64,000 nt of DNA, from assembly GCF_002806975.1 (NCBI RefSeq), contig NZ_NIHD01000003.1, positions 248,001-312,000 on the forward strand, in the 5' to 3' direction. Position numbers and translations under genes: made by a program. Positions 1-7,886 of this stretch are shown here, one piece after another. Under the pieces are notes generated by a model, which was not told where the DNA came from, searched no databases, and saw only the letters and a list, made by a program, of their open reading frames with translations. Source of the stretch: Marinobacter aromaticivorans. Its GTDB lineage: Bacteria; Pseudomonadota; Gammaproteobacteria; Pseudomonadales; Oleiphilaceae. The first letter of the stretch is position 1. Each line of letters opens with the position of its first letter.

Positions 1-440
1 ACAACAGATCTGGCCACGGCATTGCCGGCGTCCATCTTTTCTTTAACGTCGTTGAAGGCGTCAAACATCAGCAGCGTGTGCTTCAGCTGTTCACCCGCCA
101 GCTCTGCCAGATCGCTGTCGTCGAGCAGATCAACCAGGGTCTCAATGTTGTAGCCGCCCTGCATCATGCCCAGCAGTTGCACGGCTTTGGGCTTGTCCAG
201 CAGGGGAGATTCGGCTTCGCCTTTAACAATGGCGGTCAGGAAAGCCGCTTTCACGTAGGCGGCTTCGTCCACACCCGGCGGGATACGGTTTTCCAGCAGG
301 TCAACCAGAGTTTCTTCTTCGCCTGCGGGCGGGTTTTTCAGCAATTCAACCAGAGCTGCAGTTTGCTCGGCGTTCAGTGGCTTGGGGGGAATATTCAGAG
401 CCGCACGTTCTGCAACGTGTTCACGGTAGGCTTCTAGCAC
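1..440 (-). CDS. acnB: Aconitate hydratase B, N-terminal part (runs off the left edge)
   Basis: Aconitase B interconverts citrate and isocitrate in the TCA cycle through a [4Fe-4S] cluster. Only about 146 N-terminal residues lie here, reading leftwards out of the window. The first residues read (V/M)LEAYREHVAERAALNI, and a PPAGEEE segment and a PPGVDEAAYVKA segment follow; these are hallmarks of the AcnB N-terminal HEAT-like domain. The start is taken as the GTG at 440, because a GAGGG lies 8 nt upstream and the protein then begins exactly like E. coli AcnB. An in-frame ATG at 455 would add five residues, but it overlaps that same Shine-Dalgarno sequence. The cluster cysteines and catalytic domain are outside the window. 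Family assignment is secure. Confidence 0.93.
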   Translation of the reverse strand, partial: MLEAYREHVAERAALNIPPKPLNAEQTAALVELLKNPPAGEEETLVDLLENRIPPGVDEAAYVKAAFLTAIVKGEAESPLLDKPKAVQLLGMMQGGYNIETLVDLLDDSDLAELAGEQLKHTLLMFDAFNDVKEKMDAGNAVARSV

Positions 441-621
441 TATTTGGACCCTCATCAGTTGGTATGTCCCGCGCTGTGGCAATGCGCCCGGCGGGAGTTT
501 TTTGGCGGAAAGACGTTAAGTTGGCGCTGCATTCTATAGGAAACCCCTTATAAAGTTAAGTTGGACAGAGGTCGGAGAAATCTGTTAGCCGCGTTATACT
601 CGCGCCTCAATTTGATTCACG

Positions 622-1260
622 ATGCCACTCGCCATGAACCAGAACCCCGACTCCGTTGCCCAGTCCCTGCAGGAGATCCATGATTTTCTTCCCTGCGCTA
701 CGCCGCAGCAGTGGATTGATAATGCGCTGGCCAATCAGGACCTGATGTTGATTGACCACGCCCACTGCGAGAAAAAAGCCGCTTCAACCGCACTTAGCCT
801 GATGTACCGCTACGTTGACAACAGCGACCTGCTGAACAAAATGTCCCGTCTGGCCAGGGAAGAGTTGCGCCATTTCGAACAGGTACTGGCCATTATCGAC
901 AAGCGCGGCGTTGATTACTGCCACCTTACCCCTGCGCGCTATGCCGCGGGTTTACGCAAAGAGGTTCGCACGGAAGACCCCGGGCGCCTTGTGGACGTGT
1001 TGGTGGTGGGAGCCATCATCGAAGCGCGCTCCTGCGAGCGCTTTGCGGCGCTGGTTCCGTTTCTGGATCAGGAGCTGGCGGATTTCTACAGCAGTCTGCT
1101 GAAATCCGAGGCGCGCCATTACCGGGATTATCTGGCACTGGCGGAACAAGCCAACCAAGGACCTGTTACGGAGCGGGTTGCCGAGTTTATGGCAATCGAA
1201 CAGAAGCTTGTTCTGGAGCCGGATACTGAGTTCCGATTCCACAGCGGGCCGGTGGCCTGA
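622..1260 (+). CDS. miaE: tRNA-(2-methylthio-N6-isopentenyl-adenosine A37) hydroxylase
   Basis: MiaE hydroxylates the isopentenyl group of ms2i6A at position 37 of tRNAs that read codons starting with U, giving ms2io6A. It is a non-haem diiron monooxygenase of ferritin-like fold. The 212-residue product shows the expected carboxylate/histidine pairs: EKKAAS, EELRHFE, EARSCERF and SEARHYRDY, spaced along four helices. Length fits the short Pseudomonas-type family. There is no clear Shine-Dalgarno, and an ATG at 634 (MNQNPDS) is an alternative start. A TATACT box at 595-600 could serve as the -10 element, giving a very short leader. The gene converges on the LysR gene, with only 4 bp between the stop codons. 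Confidence 0.9.
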   Translation: MPLAMNQNPDSVAQSLQEIHDFLPCATPQQWIDNALANQDLMLIDHAHCEKKAASTALSLMYRYVDNSDLLNKMSRLAREELRHFEQVLAIIDKRGVDYCHLTPARYAAGLRKEVRTEDPGRLVDVLVVGAIIEARSCERFAALVPFLDQELADFYSSLLKSEARHYRDYLALAEQANQGPVTERVAEFMAIEQKLVLEPDTEFRFHSGPVA

Positions 1261-1264
1261 GCAC

Positions 1265-2149
1265 TCATTTGAGCGCCCGGCACAGGCCGATCCAGGCATC
1301 AATCCCGGCACTCCGGTATTTCTGCTTGTGCAGAATGAAATAGAACTGCCGCTCGAAGCTCCGGTTTTCCGGGGTTTTCAGCGGCACCAGGCTGCCGCGT
1401 TTGAAGGCGTCCGCAAGCACCACCTCTGACAGGCACCCTATGCCCAGGCCAGCTTCAACCGCCCGTTTGATGGCTTCGGTGTGTTCCAGTTCCAGCAGTA
1501 CGTTCATATCCGGCAGCAGGCCATGCATGCCGCGCTCAAAACTTTGCCGGGTTCCCGAACCCTGTTCCCGCATAATCCAGGTGGCGTTACGAAGGTCGTC
1601 GTCTGACAGCTCGCCTTTCTCCGCCAATGGGTGTTCGGGAGAGCAGAACACTCTCAACTGGTCGCCACGCCAGGGCAGAACCTCCAGTTCGGACGATTGC
1701 AGCTCGCCTTCTATAAGACCGATGTCCAGTTCAAAATCCCTGACCCGGCGGACAATGGTGCTCGTATTGGCAACTTCAAGGGAAACTCTGGGCCGGGTAG
1801 GGGTATTCATGTATTGGGCCATAACGCCAACGGCCAGATAGTTACCTATGGTTAAGGTGGCTCCGACTTTCAGGGCGCCCACTTCGGAATGTTTGCTGAA
1901 GGCCTGTTCCAGCTCGGTAGCCTGAGCAAGAACAGCCTCTACCTTGGGTCTGTAGAGTCGGCCGAGCTCGTTCAGTTGCAGGCGTTTGCCAACCCGGTCG
2001 AAGAGCTGGATGTCAAACTGGTTTTCCAGTTCCTTGAGAGCACTGCTTGCGGCAGACTGGGACATGGCCAGGGATTCCGCTGCACGGGTGATGTTCTGAA
2101 AGTGCGCAGCTGCCAGAAAAACTTCGAGTTGCCTGAAACTGTACTTCAT
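1265..2149 (-). CDS. finR: LysR-type regulator next to fpr, FinR-like
   Basis: A 294-residue LysR-type transcriptional regulator. The N-terminal winged helix-turn-helix spans about residues 3-60 (MKYSFRQLEVFLAAAHF, then SQSAASSALKELE), followed by an effector-binding domain with motifs such as GATLTIGNYLA, EQGSGTR and GLGIGCLSEVV. The start is placed at 2149 because the family begins MKY/MRF-x-LRQL; a longer reading frame reaches 2206 but adds residues atypical of the family. It is divergent from the ferredoxin-NADP reductase gene, the same arrangement as finR-fprA in Pseudomonas, where FinR activates fpr under redox stress. That role is inferred from synteny and sequence. The shared 144-bp region contains an inverted repeat and a tandem repeat, listed separately. 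Confidence 0.75.
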   Translation of the reverse strand: MKYSFRQLEVFLAAAHFQNITRAAESLAMSQSAASSALKELENQFDIQLFDRVGKRLQLNELGRLYRPKVEAVLAQATELEQAFSKHSEVGALKVGATLTIGNYLAVGVMAQYMNTPTRPRVSLEVANTSTIVRRVRDFELDIGLIEGELQSSELEVLPWRGDQLRVFCSPEHPLAEKGELSDDDLRNATWIMREQGSGTRQSFERGMHGLLPDMNVLLELEHTEAIKRAVEAGLGIGCLSEVVLADAFKRGSLVPLKTPENRSFERQFYFILHKQKYRSAGIDAWIGLCRALK

Positions 2150-2181
2150 AACAAAATGCTCTAAATCGATGCAGCCGAATA

Positions 2182-2199
2182 GGGTTATGTGAATAACCC
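2182..2199. promoter_or_regulatory. Inverted repeat in the finR-fpr divergent region
   Basis: GGGTTAT-GTGA-ATAACCC forms a perfect dyad with 7-bp arms and a 4-bp centre. It lies 33 bp upstream of the LysR start codon. LysR-type regulators usually bind such dyads between divergent genes, so this is a candidate FinR-like operator. Binding is inferred. Confidence 0.45.
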
Positions 2200-2206
2200 A
2201 TTTCAT

Positions 2207-2228
2207 CGATAGGTTAACGATAGGTTAA
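2207..2228. repeat. Tandem 11-bp direct repeat, CGATAGGTTAA x2
   Basis: Two exact, adjacent copies of CGATAGGTTAA lie at 2207-2217 and 2218-2228, about 66 bp upstream of fpr. An 11-bp period is close to one helical turn, so two proteins could sit side by side on the same DNA face. This suggests a second half-site array for the divergent regulator. No function is proven. Confidence 0.45.
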
Positions 2229-2293
2229 ACTTCAGGCAATTCATATTTGCAACATTCGCCGCCGAATGTGAACCGGAGAGGCAAGAGGTTTAA

Positions 2294-3064
2294 ATGAGCA
2301 ACCTGATTAAAGAAACAGTAACCAGCGTTCGTCACTGGAACGACACCCTGTTCAGCTTCAAAACCAGCCGTGACCCCGGGTTTCGGTTCAAGAACGGTCA
2401 CTTTGTCATGATCGGGCTGGAGACAGAAGGTAAACCGTTGATGCGCGCCTACAGTATTGCCAGCGCGAATTACGAAGAAGAGCTGGAGTTTTTCTCGATC
2501 AAAGTGCAGAACGGCCCCCTCACGTCGCGCCTGCAGAAAATCCAGGTGGGGGATGAGATTCTGGTGAGCCGTAAGCCAACGGGCACCCTGATTCTGGATA
2601 ACCTGCTTCCGGGCAGGAACCTCTGGTTGATCAGCACCGGTACGGGGCTGGCGCCGTTCATGAGCATCATAAAGGATCCGGAGGTTTACGAAGCGTTTGA
2701 CAAGGTCATTCTGACCCACGGCGTTCGCTACATCTCCGAACTTGCCTATCAGCAGGAAATTGAAGAGTTGCCCGAGAACGAGTTTTTCGGCGAGATGGTT
2801 AAAGGCAAACTTGAATACTACCCGACGGTAACCCGGGAGCCGTTCCGTAATGAGGGCAGGCTGACCGATGCCATTCAGAGCGGCAAGATAACCCGGGATA
2901 TGGGCCTGCCGGATTTTGATCCGGAAAACGACCGTTTCATGATTTGTGGCAGCCCGAGCATGCTCAGGGACACCTGCGCCATACTTGACGGCATGGGTTT
3001 CAAAGAAGCACGGGGTGGAGACATGGGGCATTATGTAATCGAGAGAGCTTTCGTGGAGAAGTAA
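2294..3064 (+). CDS. fpr: Ferredoxin/flavodoxin-NADP+ reductase
   Basis: A cytoplasmic FAD enzyme that exchanges electrons between NADPH and ferredoxin or flavodoxin, used in redox-stress defence and Fe-S cluster repair. The 256-residue protein has the FAD-binding RAYS motif at residues 51-54 and the NADP-binding STGTGLAPF segment at about 114-122. A CGSPSML motif lies near the C-terminus, which ends in VIERAFVEK. That ending is typical of the Azotobacter/Pseudomonas subclass, not of E. coli Fpr. An AGAGG precedes the ATG. A rho-independent terminator follows at 3117-3146. Regulation by the divergent LysR gene is likely from arrangement. Confidence 0.95.
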   Translation: MSNLIKETVTSVRHWNDTLFSFKTSRDPGFRFKNGHFVMIGLETEGKPLMRAYSIASANYEEELEFFSIKVQNGPLTSRLQKIQVGDEILVSRKPTGTLILDNLLPGRNLWLISTGTGLAPFMSIIKDPEVYEAFDKVILTHGVRYISELAYQQEIEELPENEFFGEMVKGKLEYYPTVTREPFRNEGRLTDAIQSGKITRDMGLPDFDPENDRFMICGSPSMLRDTCAILDGMGFKEARGGDMGHYVIERAFVEK

Positions 3065-3116
3065 CGCGGGGCCTGGCAGGCATCCTGCTGGCTTGAGGCG
3101 ACTCTTGTGAAACCAG

Positions 3117-3146
3117 AAACCCGAAGCCACGGCTCCGGGTTTTTTT
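3117..3146 (+). terminator. Rho-independent terminator of fpr
   Basis: The hairpin has arms AAACCCG/CGGGTTT and AGCC/GGCT separated by one mismatch and closed by a 2-nt apex, followed by seven T residues at 3140-3146. It lies 52 nt after the fpr stop. Confidence 0.85.
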
Positions 3147-3201
3147 ATGAAGTCTGGAACCGGGTGTATAGTGTCTGGTTTTAATCATCAGGAAGAACCG
3201 A

Positions 3202-3594
3202 ATGTTTTACTATGAGCTTCAACCCCGCTTCAGTGACACAGATGCCCTGGGCCACATCAGCAATACAACCTTGCCAGTGTGGTTTGAGCAGGCCAGAATG
3301 CCCTTGTTCAGCATCTTCCACCCAACGCTGGATGTGAAAACCTGGCCGCTGATTATCGCCCGGGTTGAAGTCGACTTCGTGGCACAGAGTTACTGGCACC
3401 TTCCGGTTGAGATCCGCACTGGCGTAGGCAGGATCGGGAACAGCTCGTTTCAGGCTGTCCAGGAAGCCTGGCAGGATGGCAAGCAGATTGCGCGTGGCCA
3501 GGCCGTGTTGATTCATTTTGATTATGAAACAGAAAAATCCATTCCAATACCTGAAGAAATTCGCAACCAGCTGGCTAAACACCTGATCGAGTAA
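3202..3594 (+). CDS. Acyl-CoA thioesterase of the YbgC/4HBT hot-dog family
   Basis: A 130-residue single hot-dog-fold protein. The N-terminal FSDTDALGHISN stretch (residues 10-21) carries the aspartate and histidine typical of 4-hydroxybenzoyl-CoA thioesterase-like enzymes, and QAVLIHFDYET near the end matches the last strands of the fold. Such enzymes hydrolyse acyl-CoA thioesters in the cytoplasm; the substrate here cannot be told from sequence. It is 3 bp upstream of the MacA-like gene and probably co-transcribed with it, though no functional link is obvious. Confidence 0.8.
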   Translation: MFYYELQPRFSDTDALGHISNTTLPVWFEQARMPLFSIFHPTLDVKTWPLIIARVEVDFVAQSYWHLPVEIRTGVGRIGNSSFQAVQEAWQDGKQIARGQAVLIHFDYETEKSIPIPEEIRNQLAKHLIE

Positions 3595-3597
3595 CTA

Positions 3598-4848
3598 ATG
3601 ACAACTGATAATGATCCTTCTCTGAAGGACATGGCAAAGGAAGTGAACTCTGTCATCCGGGCGGAAAAAAAACGGGGGCGGTTCAGTGTCCTGGCCTGGG
3701 TTGCGCTTGGCGTAGTATTTATCGCCGGGCTGGCATGGTGGTTTTGGCCGGAGGATACCCGCATACAGTGGCAGACTCACAGACTGGACAGGGCCGACAT
3801 GGTGCTTACGGCCATGGCCACAGGCAATCTGCAGCCCAAGAGCGAAGTGTCGGTGGGCGCCGAAATATCCGGCCTGGTCAGCGAAGTGCTGGTTTCCGAA
3901 AATGATGAAATCCTGCGCGGGCAGGTTCTTGCCCGATTTGATACCGAAGAGCTCGAAGTTGCACTGCTGCAGGCAACGGCGGGTCTGGAACTGGCGCGCG
4001 CGTCTCTGGCCGAAGCCGCAGCAACCCTGGAAGAGGCCCTGGTAGACGAACGCAGAACAGAGTCTCTGGTTGAGCGGGGAAACTCACCCCAGGCAACGCT
4101 GGATAAAGCTGTTGCCACCCGGAAGCGAGCTGAAGCGAGGTCCGCCTATGCCCGGGCTACGGTACGCCAGGCTGAAGCGACTGTATCCCAGGCACGTACC
4201 CGGCTGGAAAAGGCCGTCATCACCTCACCTATTGATGGTGTGGTGCTTCAGCGCAGCATTGAGCCCGGAGCGACGGTGGCCGCAAACTTTCAGACGCCGG
4301 TGCTTTTTCTGCTGGCCGAAGATCTGGGGCAGATGGAGCTTCACGTCTCCATGGATGAGGCGGATGTGGGGCTGGTGAAAGCTGGCCAGTCTGCGACGTT
4401 CAGTGTGGATGCCTGGTCGGGCCGGGAATTTGAAGCCGAGGTGTTGAAGGTTTACCTCTACCCCACCGTTGAAAACAATGTTGTTACCTACACTACGGTG
4501 CTGGCAGTCGATAATTCCGCGCACCTCCTGCAACCTGGTATGACCGCGACAGCCACCATCAACACCGGCCAGCGCGATCAGGCCTTGCGGGTTCCGAATA
4601 TTGCGTTCCGGTTTACACCTCCTGCGACTGAAGCCGAGAGTGGTGGCATGTTCAGCCACCCTGCGTCCCGTGGCAGAGGGGGTGCCCAGGGCACGTCAAA
4701 TACCCTGTGGGTGCTCGAGGATGAGGAACCCCGGCGCGTGCTTGTGCGTAGCGGCTATACAGACGGCCAATACACGGAAGTGCTGAGCGATGAGCTGTCG
4801 GAAGGCGACGAGGTACTGACCGGAATCATGAGAGGCTCCGTTGAGTAG
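3598..4848 (+). CDS. macA: Periplasmic adaptor of a MacAB-type efflux system
   Basis: A 416-residue membrane fusion protein. A single N-terminal transmembrane segment (about residues 30-50) is followed by a split lipoyl domain (GNLQPKSEVSVGAEISG, and later ITSPIDGVVLQRSIEPGATV). Between the halves is an alpha-helical hairpin rich in Ala, Glu and Arg (about residues 125-205), then beta-barrel and membrane-proximal domains. In MacAB systems this adaptor links the inner-membrane ABC transporter to an outer-membrane TolC-type channel. It heads the ATPase and permease genes and overlaps the next start by 8 nt. Substrates could be macrolides, peptides or lipids. No TolC homologue is in the window. 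Confidence 0.85.
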   Translation: MTTDNDPSLKDMAKEVNSVIRAEKKRGRFSVLAWVALGVVFIAGLAWWFWPEDTRIQWQTHRLDRADMVLTAMATGNLQPKSEVSVGAEISGLVSEVLVSENDEILRGQVLARFDTEELEVALLQATAGLELARASLAEAAATLEEALVDERRTESLVERGNSPQATLDKAVATRKRAEARSAYARATVRQAEATVSQARTRLEKAVITSPIDGVVLQRSIEPGATVAANFQTPVLFLLAEDLGQMELHVSMDEADVGLVKAGQSATFSVDAWSGREFEAEVLKVYLYPTVENNVVTYTTVLAVDNSAHLLQPGMTATATINTGQRDQALRVPNIAFRFTPPATEAESGGMFSHPASRGRGGAQGTSNTLWVLEDEEPRRVLVRSGYTDGQYTEVLSDELSEGDEVLTGIMRGSVE

Positions 4849-5593
4849 CAGCGCCCGGTTGCGGAACGACGATCCGGAGACGCCCGATTTGCCACCGGCC
4901 ATCATTCGTATGCGTAACATCTTCAAGATCTATGGCAGTGGATCCGCCGAGGTGAGGGCGCTGGATGGCGTTGATCTGACCATACGGGATGGCGAATTCG
5001 TAGCCATTATGGGCCCCAGTGGCTCCGGCAAGTCCACCTGCATGAATATGATTGGCTGCCTTGATGTGCCCTCTGCCGGTGAGTACCTGTTCCGGGGCGT
5101 AAACGTAGGCGGCCTGGATCGTGATGAACTGGCGCTTTTACGGCGTCATTTCATGGGGTTTATTTTCCAGAGCTTCAATCTGCTGCCCCGGGTTAACGCG
5201 CTCGCCAATGTGGAGTTGCCACTGATATATGACGGTGTCCGGCGTTCAGAGCGCAGGGCCCGCGCGCAAGAAGCTTTGCGAATTGTCGGACTTGCCGGGC
5301 GGGAATCTGCCACTCCCAGCCAGCTTTCCGGAGGACAGCAACAGCGGGTAGCCATTGCCCGGGCATTGGTAACGGAACCACCGATATTGCTGGCAGACGA
5401 GCCCACCGGCAACCTGGATACTGCCATGGCCGATGGCATTATGTCGCAGCTGGTCCAAATCCGCGCTGAACGCGGCATCACCATTATCATGGTGACCCAC
5501 GAGCCGGATATCGCACGCTATGCAGAGAGAGTTCTGTATTTTGTTGATGGAAAGCTGGTGAAGGATGGAATCCCGGCGGAGGTTCTGTCATGA
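4841..5593 (+). CDS. ABC transporter ATPase of a MacB/LolD-type exporter
   Basis: A 250-residue ATP-binding subunit with Walker [11 protein letters not shown]-loop FQSFNLLP, signature [15 protein letters not shown], Walker [12 protein letters not shown] and switch histidine VTHEPD. Sequence places it in the MacB/LolD family. The start is a TTG at 4841 overlapping the adaptor gene by 8 nt, supported by a GAGAGG about 8 nt upstream. An ATG at 4910 is an alternative that removes 23 poorly conserved residues. Its stop overlaps the permease ATG by 4 nt, showing translational coupling. In classical MacB, ATPase and permease are fused; here they are separate. Confidence 0.9.
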   Translation: MSSSARLRNDDPETPDLPPAIIRMRNIFKIYGSGSAEVRALDGVDLTIRDGEFVAIMGPSGSGKSTCMNMIGCLDVPSAGEYLFRGVNVGGLDRDELALLRRHFMGFIFQSFNLLPRVNALANVELPLIYDGVRRSERRARAQEALRIVGLAGRESATPSQLSGGQQQRVAIARALVTEPPILLADEPTGNLDTAMADGIMSQLVQIRAERGITIIMVTHEPDIARYAERVLYFVDGKLVKDGIPAEVLS

Positions 5594-6798
5594 GGTGGCT
5601 GGACGTCTTTGTCATGGCCTTTCAGGCGATTATCCGGAACAAGCTGCGTTCGTTCCTGACAACACTTGGCATCATCATTGGTGTTGGCAGCGTGGTGGCC
5701 ATGGTCCACCTTGGCCAGTCTGCCACCCGCAGTGTTACCGATGAGATTGCCAGTATCGGCTCCAATCTGCTGTTCGTGATGCCGGGAACGGCCCAGCGTG
5801 GACCGGGCGGCGTGCGCACATCTGCCGAACCCTTTGAGCTTGACGATGTGGAAGCCATAGCGCAGGAGGTACCGGACATCCTCGTTGCGCCGGCGATTAC
5901 TGTCAGCCCGACCGTGGTCATTGGCAACGCCAACGAAACCATCCCGGTTATTGGAACAGATAACAATTACTTTGCCGTACGCAACCATAGGATTGCCTAC
6001 GGCCGGGCTTTCGACCCGGATGAACTGAACGCCGGATCGGCGGTATGCATCATCGGCACCACGCTCATTGATGAGATGTATCTGGGCCAGGAGCCCCTTG
6101 GAACCACTCTTCGTGTCGGGCGCACCGCTTGCCGGGTGATCGGCGTTCTGGAAGAGAAAGGGCAGTCCATGGGGCAGGACCGGGACAAAATCATTCTTAT
6201 GCCGGTCAAGGCTGTGCAGCGACGGTTGCTGGGGAGTCTTGATGTGCAGACAATATATGTGTCGGCGCTCATCGACGGCAGTACTGGCCGGGTGCAGAAG
6301 GATATCGAATCACTGCTGCGTCAGCGCCGGCATATTGCCTCACCAAAAGATGACGATTTCTACGTGCGGGATACCCAGGACATCGCCAACGCTCTGGCCA
6401 GCACCACCAACACCATGACCATACTGTTGGGCGCCATCGCCGCAGTCAGCTTGCTGGTGGGCGGCATAGGGATCATGAATATCATGCTGGTGTCTGTTAC
6501 CGAACGCACCCGGGAAATAGGAATTCGCCTGGCCATAGGCGCCAGAACCCGTGATGTACTGACCCAGTTTCTGGTGGAGTCGATTGCGCTGTCGACGTTG
6601 GGGGGCATCATCGGGCTGGTGCTGGGTATCGGTGGTACCTGGCTGGTAACGTCCCGCCTCGATATGCCATTTCTACTGGCTCCCGGGGTCATGCTCCTGG
6701 GGTTCTTCTTTTCTGTTGCCATCGGTATTATTTTCGGATTTTTCCCGGCCCGCAAAGCCGCTCGACTCAATCCTATCGACGCGCTCCGCCACGAGTAA
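5590..6798 (+). CDS. MacB-type ABC transporter permease
   Basis: A 402-residue permease with the MacB/FtsX topology: one N-terminal transmembrane helix ([23 protein letters not shown]), a large periplasmic domain of about 230 residues, and three C-terminal helices. The last part carries the FtsX-domain signature [16 protein letters not shown] and ends [21 protein letters not shown], typical of the family. With the two preceding genes it forms an inner-membrane mechanotransmitter-type exporter. The ATG overlaps the ATPase stop. No terminator is seen in the 134 bp that follow. Confidence 0.9.
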   Translation: MRWLDVFVMAFQAIIRNKLRSFLTTLGIIIGVGSVVAMVHLGQSATRSVTDEIASIGSNLLFVMPGTAQRGPGGVRTSAEPFELDDVEAIAQEVPDILVAPAITVSPTVVIGNANETIPVIGTDNNYFAVRNHRIAYGRAFDPDELNAGSAVCIIGTTLIDEMYLGQEPLGTTLRVGRTACRVIGVLEEKGQSMGQDRDKIILMPVKAVQRRLLGSLDVQTIYVSALIDGSTGRVQKDIESLLRQRRHIASPKDDDFYVRDTQDIANALASTTNTMTILLGAIAAVSLLVGGIGIMNIMLVSVTERTREIGIRLAIGARTRDVLTQFLVESIALSTLGGIIGLVLGIGGTWLVTSRLDMPFLLAPGVMLLGFFFSVAIGIIFGFFPARKAARLNPIDALRHE

Positions 6799-6932
6799 TC
6801 CCGGTTGCCCCATGGTGCTCAGCAAAAAGAAACCTGACGGTTTTGTAAACAGCCTGCGCTGTTCTGTCAAAACCAATTCCTCCATACTGCGGACCAACTC
6901 TACGCTTGGCCGTGTGAATGGGGGATGGCACG

Positions 6933-7886
6933 ATGTATAAAATGCTCGGGTTGATGTTTCTGGCAGGCCTCCTGGTGCTTTCCGGCTGCGATTCCGGAAA
7001 CGGATTGGGTAACACCGGGGCAGGAGACAGTGGCGCGGATAGCACGACTGCCCGGACTTTGGACAGCTCCGGCGATATCTCCCTTGCCCTGGAGCCAGCC
7101 CAGCTTGACTGGGTCGGCCAGAAAATCTTCCAGAATGAATGTGCGGGTCAGTTTCAGTGCCTTGTTCACTGGAATGAGGCAGAGGCATTCCCGTCCCTCG
7201 GCATCGGCCACTTTATCTGGTATCCCCGGGGGGTTGACGGGCGATTTGTGGAGAGCTTTCCCGCGCTGATTGAGTATATGGAGCAGCGTCAGCTTAATAT
7301 TCCCGAATGGTTGCGGGAGCTGGAACCGTTTGATGCTCCATGGCCGGACCGGGAAACGTTCCTGAAGGCTGCGGACTCGCCGGAAATGGCTGAGTTACGG
7401 GAATTTCTGGCGGGTACGCAGGGGGTTCAGGCAGAGTTTATATTCCGCCGTGCCAAAGCATCCATGGCAAAAATAGTACAGGCTGCTCTTGAGTCGCGCC
7501 GTGAAGATGTGCAGCAGAAATTGCGAACACTGAGCCAGACCCCGGGTGGCGTTTATGCCCTTATGGATTATGTAAACTTCAAGGGCGAAGGGCTATCGCC
7601 GAACGAGCGTTACAATGGCGATGGCTGGGGGTTGCTTCAGGTCCTGTTGGCTATGCCGGTTTTAACGGATGCGACTGAATCCAGGGCGTCGGATACGCCG
7701 CATGAGCAGCCTGACGAAAAAATACTGACGCAATTCCGGGAAGCAGCTGCGGCAGTGCTGACCCGTCGCGCCCGGAATGCAGACAAGCCGGTTGAGCGGG
7801 AGAGCTGGCTTGCAGGGTGGCTTAAACGCCTGGAGACCTATAAGGAACCTGTAGAGATGGGCTCTGTATCCGGCGTGTCATCCTGA
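6933..7886 (+). CDS. Lipoprotein with a possible T4-lysozyme-like catalytic region
   Basis: A 317-residue protein of uncertain function. It starts with a lipoprotein signal (MYKMLGLMFLAGLLVLSGC), then a low-complexity linker. The region after it reads NECAGQFQCLVHWNEAEAFPSLGIGHFIW. The glutamate followed by a GIGH motif recalls the E...GIGH arrangement of phage-type lysozymes, so a peptidoglycan-hydrolase-like fold is plausible but unproven. The start is the ATG at 6933, since GGGGGA lies 7 nt upstream; an ATG at 6918 would add five residues. Its 3' end overlaps the convergent channel gene by 9 bp. Confidence 0.6.
   Translation: MYKMLGLMFLAGLLVLSGCDSGNGLGNTGAGDSGADSTTARTLDSSGDISLALEPAQLDWVGQKIFQNECAGQFQCLVHWNEAEAFPSLGIGHFIWYPRGVDGRFVESFPALIEYMEQRQLNIPEWLRELEPFDAPWPDRETFLKAADSPEMAELREFLAGTQGVQAEFIFRRAKASMAKIVQAALESRREDVQQKLRTLSQTPGGVYALMDYVNFKGEGLSPNERYNGDGWGLLQVLLAMPVLTDATESRASDTPHEQPDEKILTQFREAAAAVLTRRARNADKPVERESWLAGWLKRLETYKEPVEMGSVSGVSS

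Noticed and set aside
78..437. Open frame of 119 codons on the plus strand
   Set aside because: It is antisense to the clear acnB N-terminus and shows no family resemblance.
2225..3130. 301-codon open frame on the minus strand
   Set aside because: It lies antisense to fpr and across its terminator.
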